Source: UBA1381 sp964399965 (lineage in GTDB: Bacteria > Bacillota > Clostridia > UBA1381). From it: 42,442 bases of DNA. The notes under the pieces were generated by a model that worked only from the letters and a program-made list of their open reading frames with translations, had not been told where the DNA came from and ran no database searches. Of this stretch, positions 42,410-42,442 are shown in pieces. Each line of letters starts with the position of its first letter. Within the stretch, counting starts at the first letter, position 1. Where the stretch lies: positions 1 through 42,442 of the forward strand of contig CAYNRX010000017.1 of the NCBI GenBank assembly GCA_964399965.1, in the 5' to 3' direction. The position numbers and the translations under genes are program-made.

Positions 42410-42442
42410 AGTCTAGTCGTCAGCGAGAACGGCGGGAGAAAA

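Overview
The window looks like the chromosome of a strictly anaerobic Firmicute of class Clostridia, probably a gut-type Oscillospiraceae/Lachnospiraceae relative. The indications are AGGAGG-type ribosome binding sites, near-consensus sigma-A promoters with 17-bp spacers, a PerR plus reverse-rubrerythrin oxidative stress pair, a NifU-like/GGGtGRT gene pair, lone ptsI, and TrmK. No rRNA, tRNA or CRISPR array was recognised.

Region 1 (about 1-18,780) is most of an integrative and conjugative element, read entirely on the minus strand. From its integrase end it carries a tyrosine integrase with putative arm-site repeats upstream, a replication-initiator-like protein, a sigma-region-4/ArpU-like regulator, and a transfer promoter with a tandem 11-bp operator and a leader hairpin. 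The type IV secretion operon follows: VirB2-like, VirB6-like with six C-terminal repeats, NlpC/P60-3D hydrolase, PrgI, VirB4, several accessory proteins including a RusA-like one, and the VirD4 coupling protein. Then come a Phd antitoxin with only a 17-codon toxin remnant, an S1-domain protein and small accessory genes. The last gene at the left edge is a secreted protein that stops early. No relaxase is in the window, so the element must continue past base 1 or be incomplete.

Region 2 (18,856-29,254) is ordinary chromosome: reverse rubrerythrin and PerR in one autoregulated operon, a small secreted Asp-rich protein, a small membrane protein coupled to ilvD, a MATE exporter behind an attenuator-like leader, ptsI, the NifU-like/GGGtGRT pair, an AEC transporter and trmK.

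Region 3 (29,255-33,372) resembles a replication-origin neighbourhood without dnaA. A dense cluster of DnaA boxes is followed by a 1.3-kb palindromic repeat cluster, a structured leader, dnaN, and an overlapping short-chain dehydrogenase similar to EF-P 5-aminopentanone reductase.

Region 4 (33,407-42,442) is a carbohydrate locus: two large secreted proteins, a GH2-type glycosidase and a two-module LamG-like protein, in one minus-strand operon. A 12-bp direct repeat with 21-bp period lies upstream, a typical AraC-family operator geometry. A second copy of the palindromic repeat cluster separates this operon from a divergently placed AraC-family regulator. A strong promoter near the right edge points to another gene outside the window.

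The most unusual items are the two composite inverted-repeat clusters, which have no believable coding capacity and are built from hairpin-rich units of about 340 bp around a conserved centre, and the DnaA-box cluster/dnaN arrangement next to one of them.
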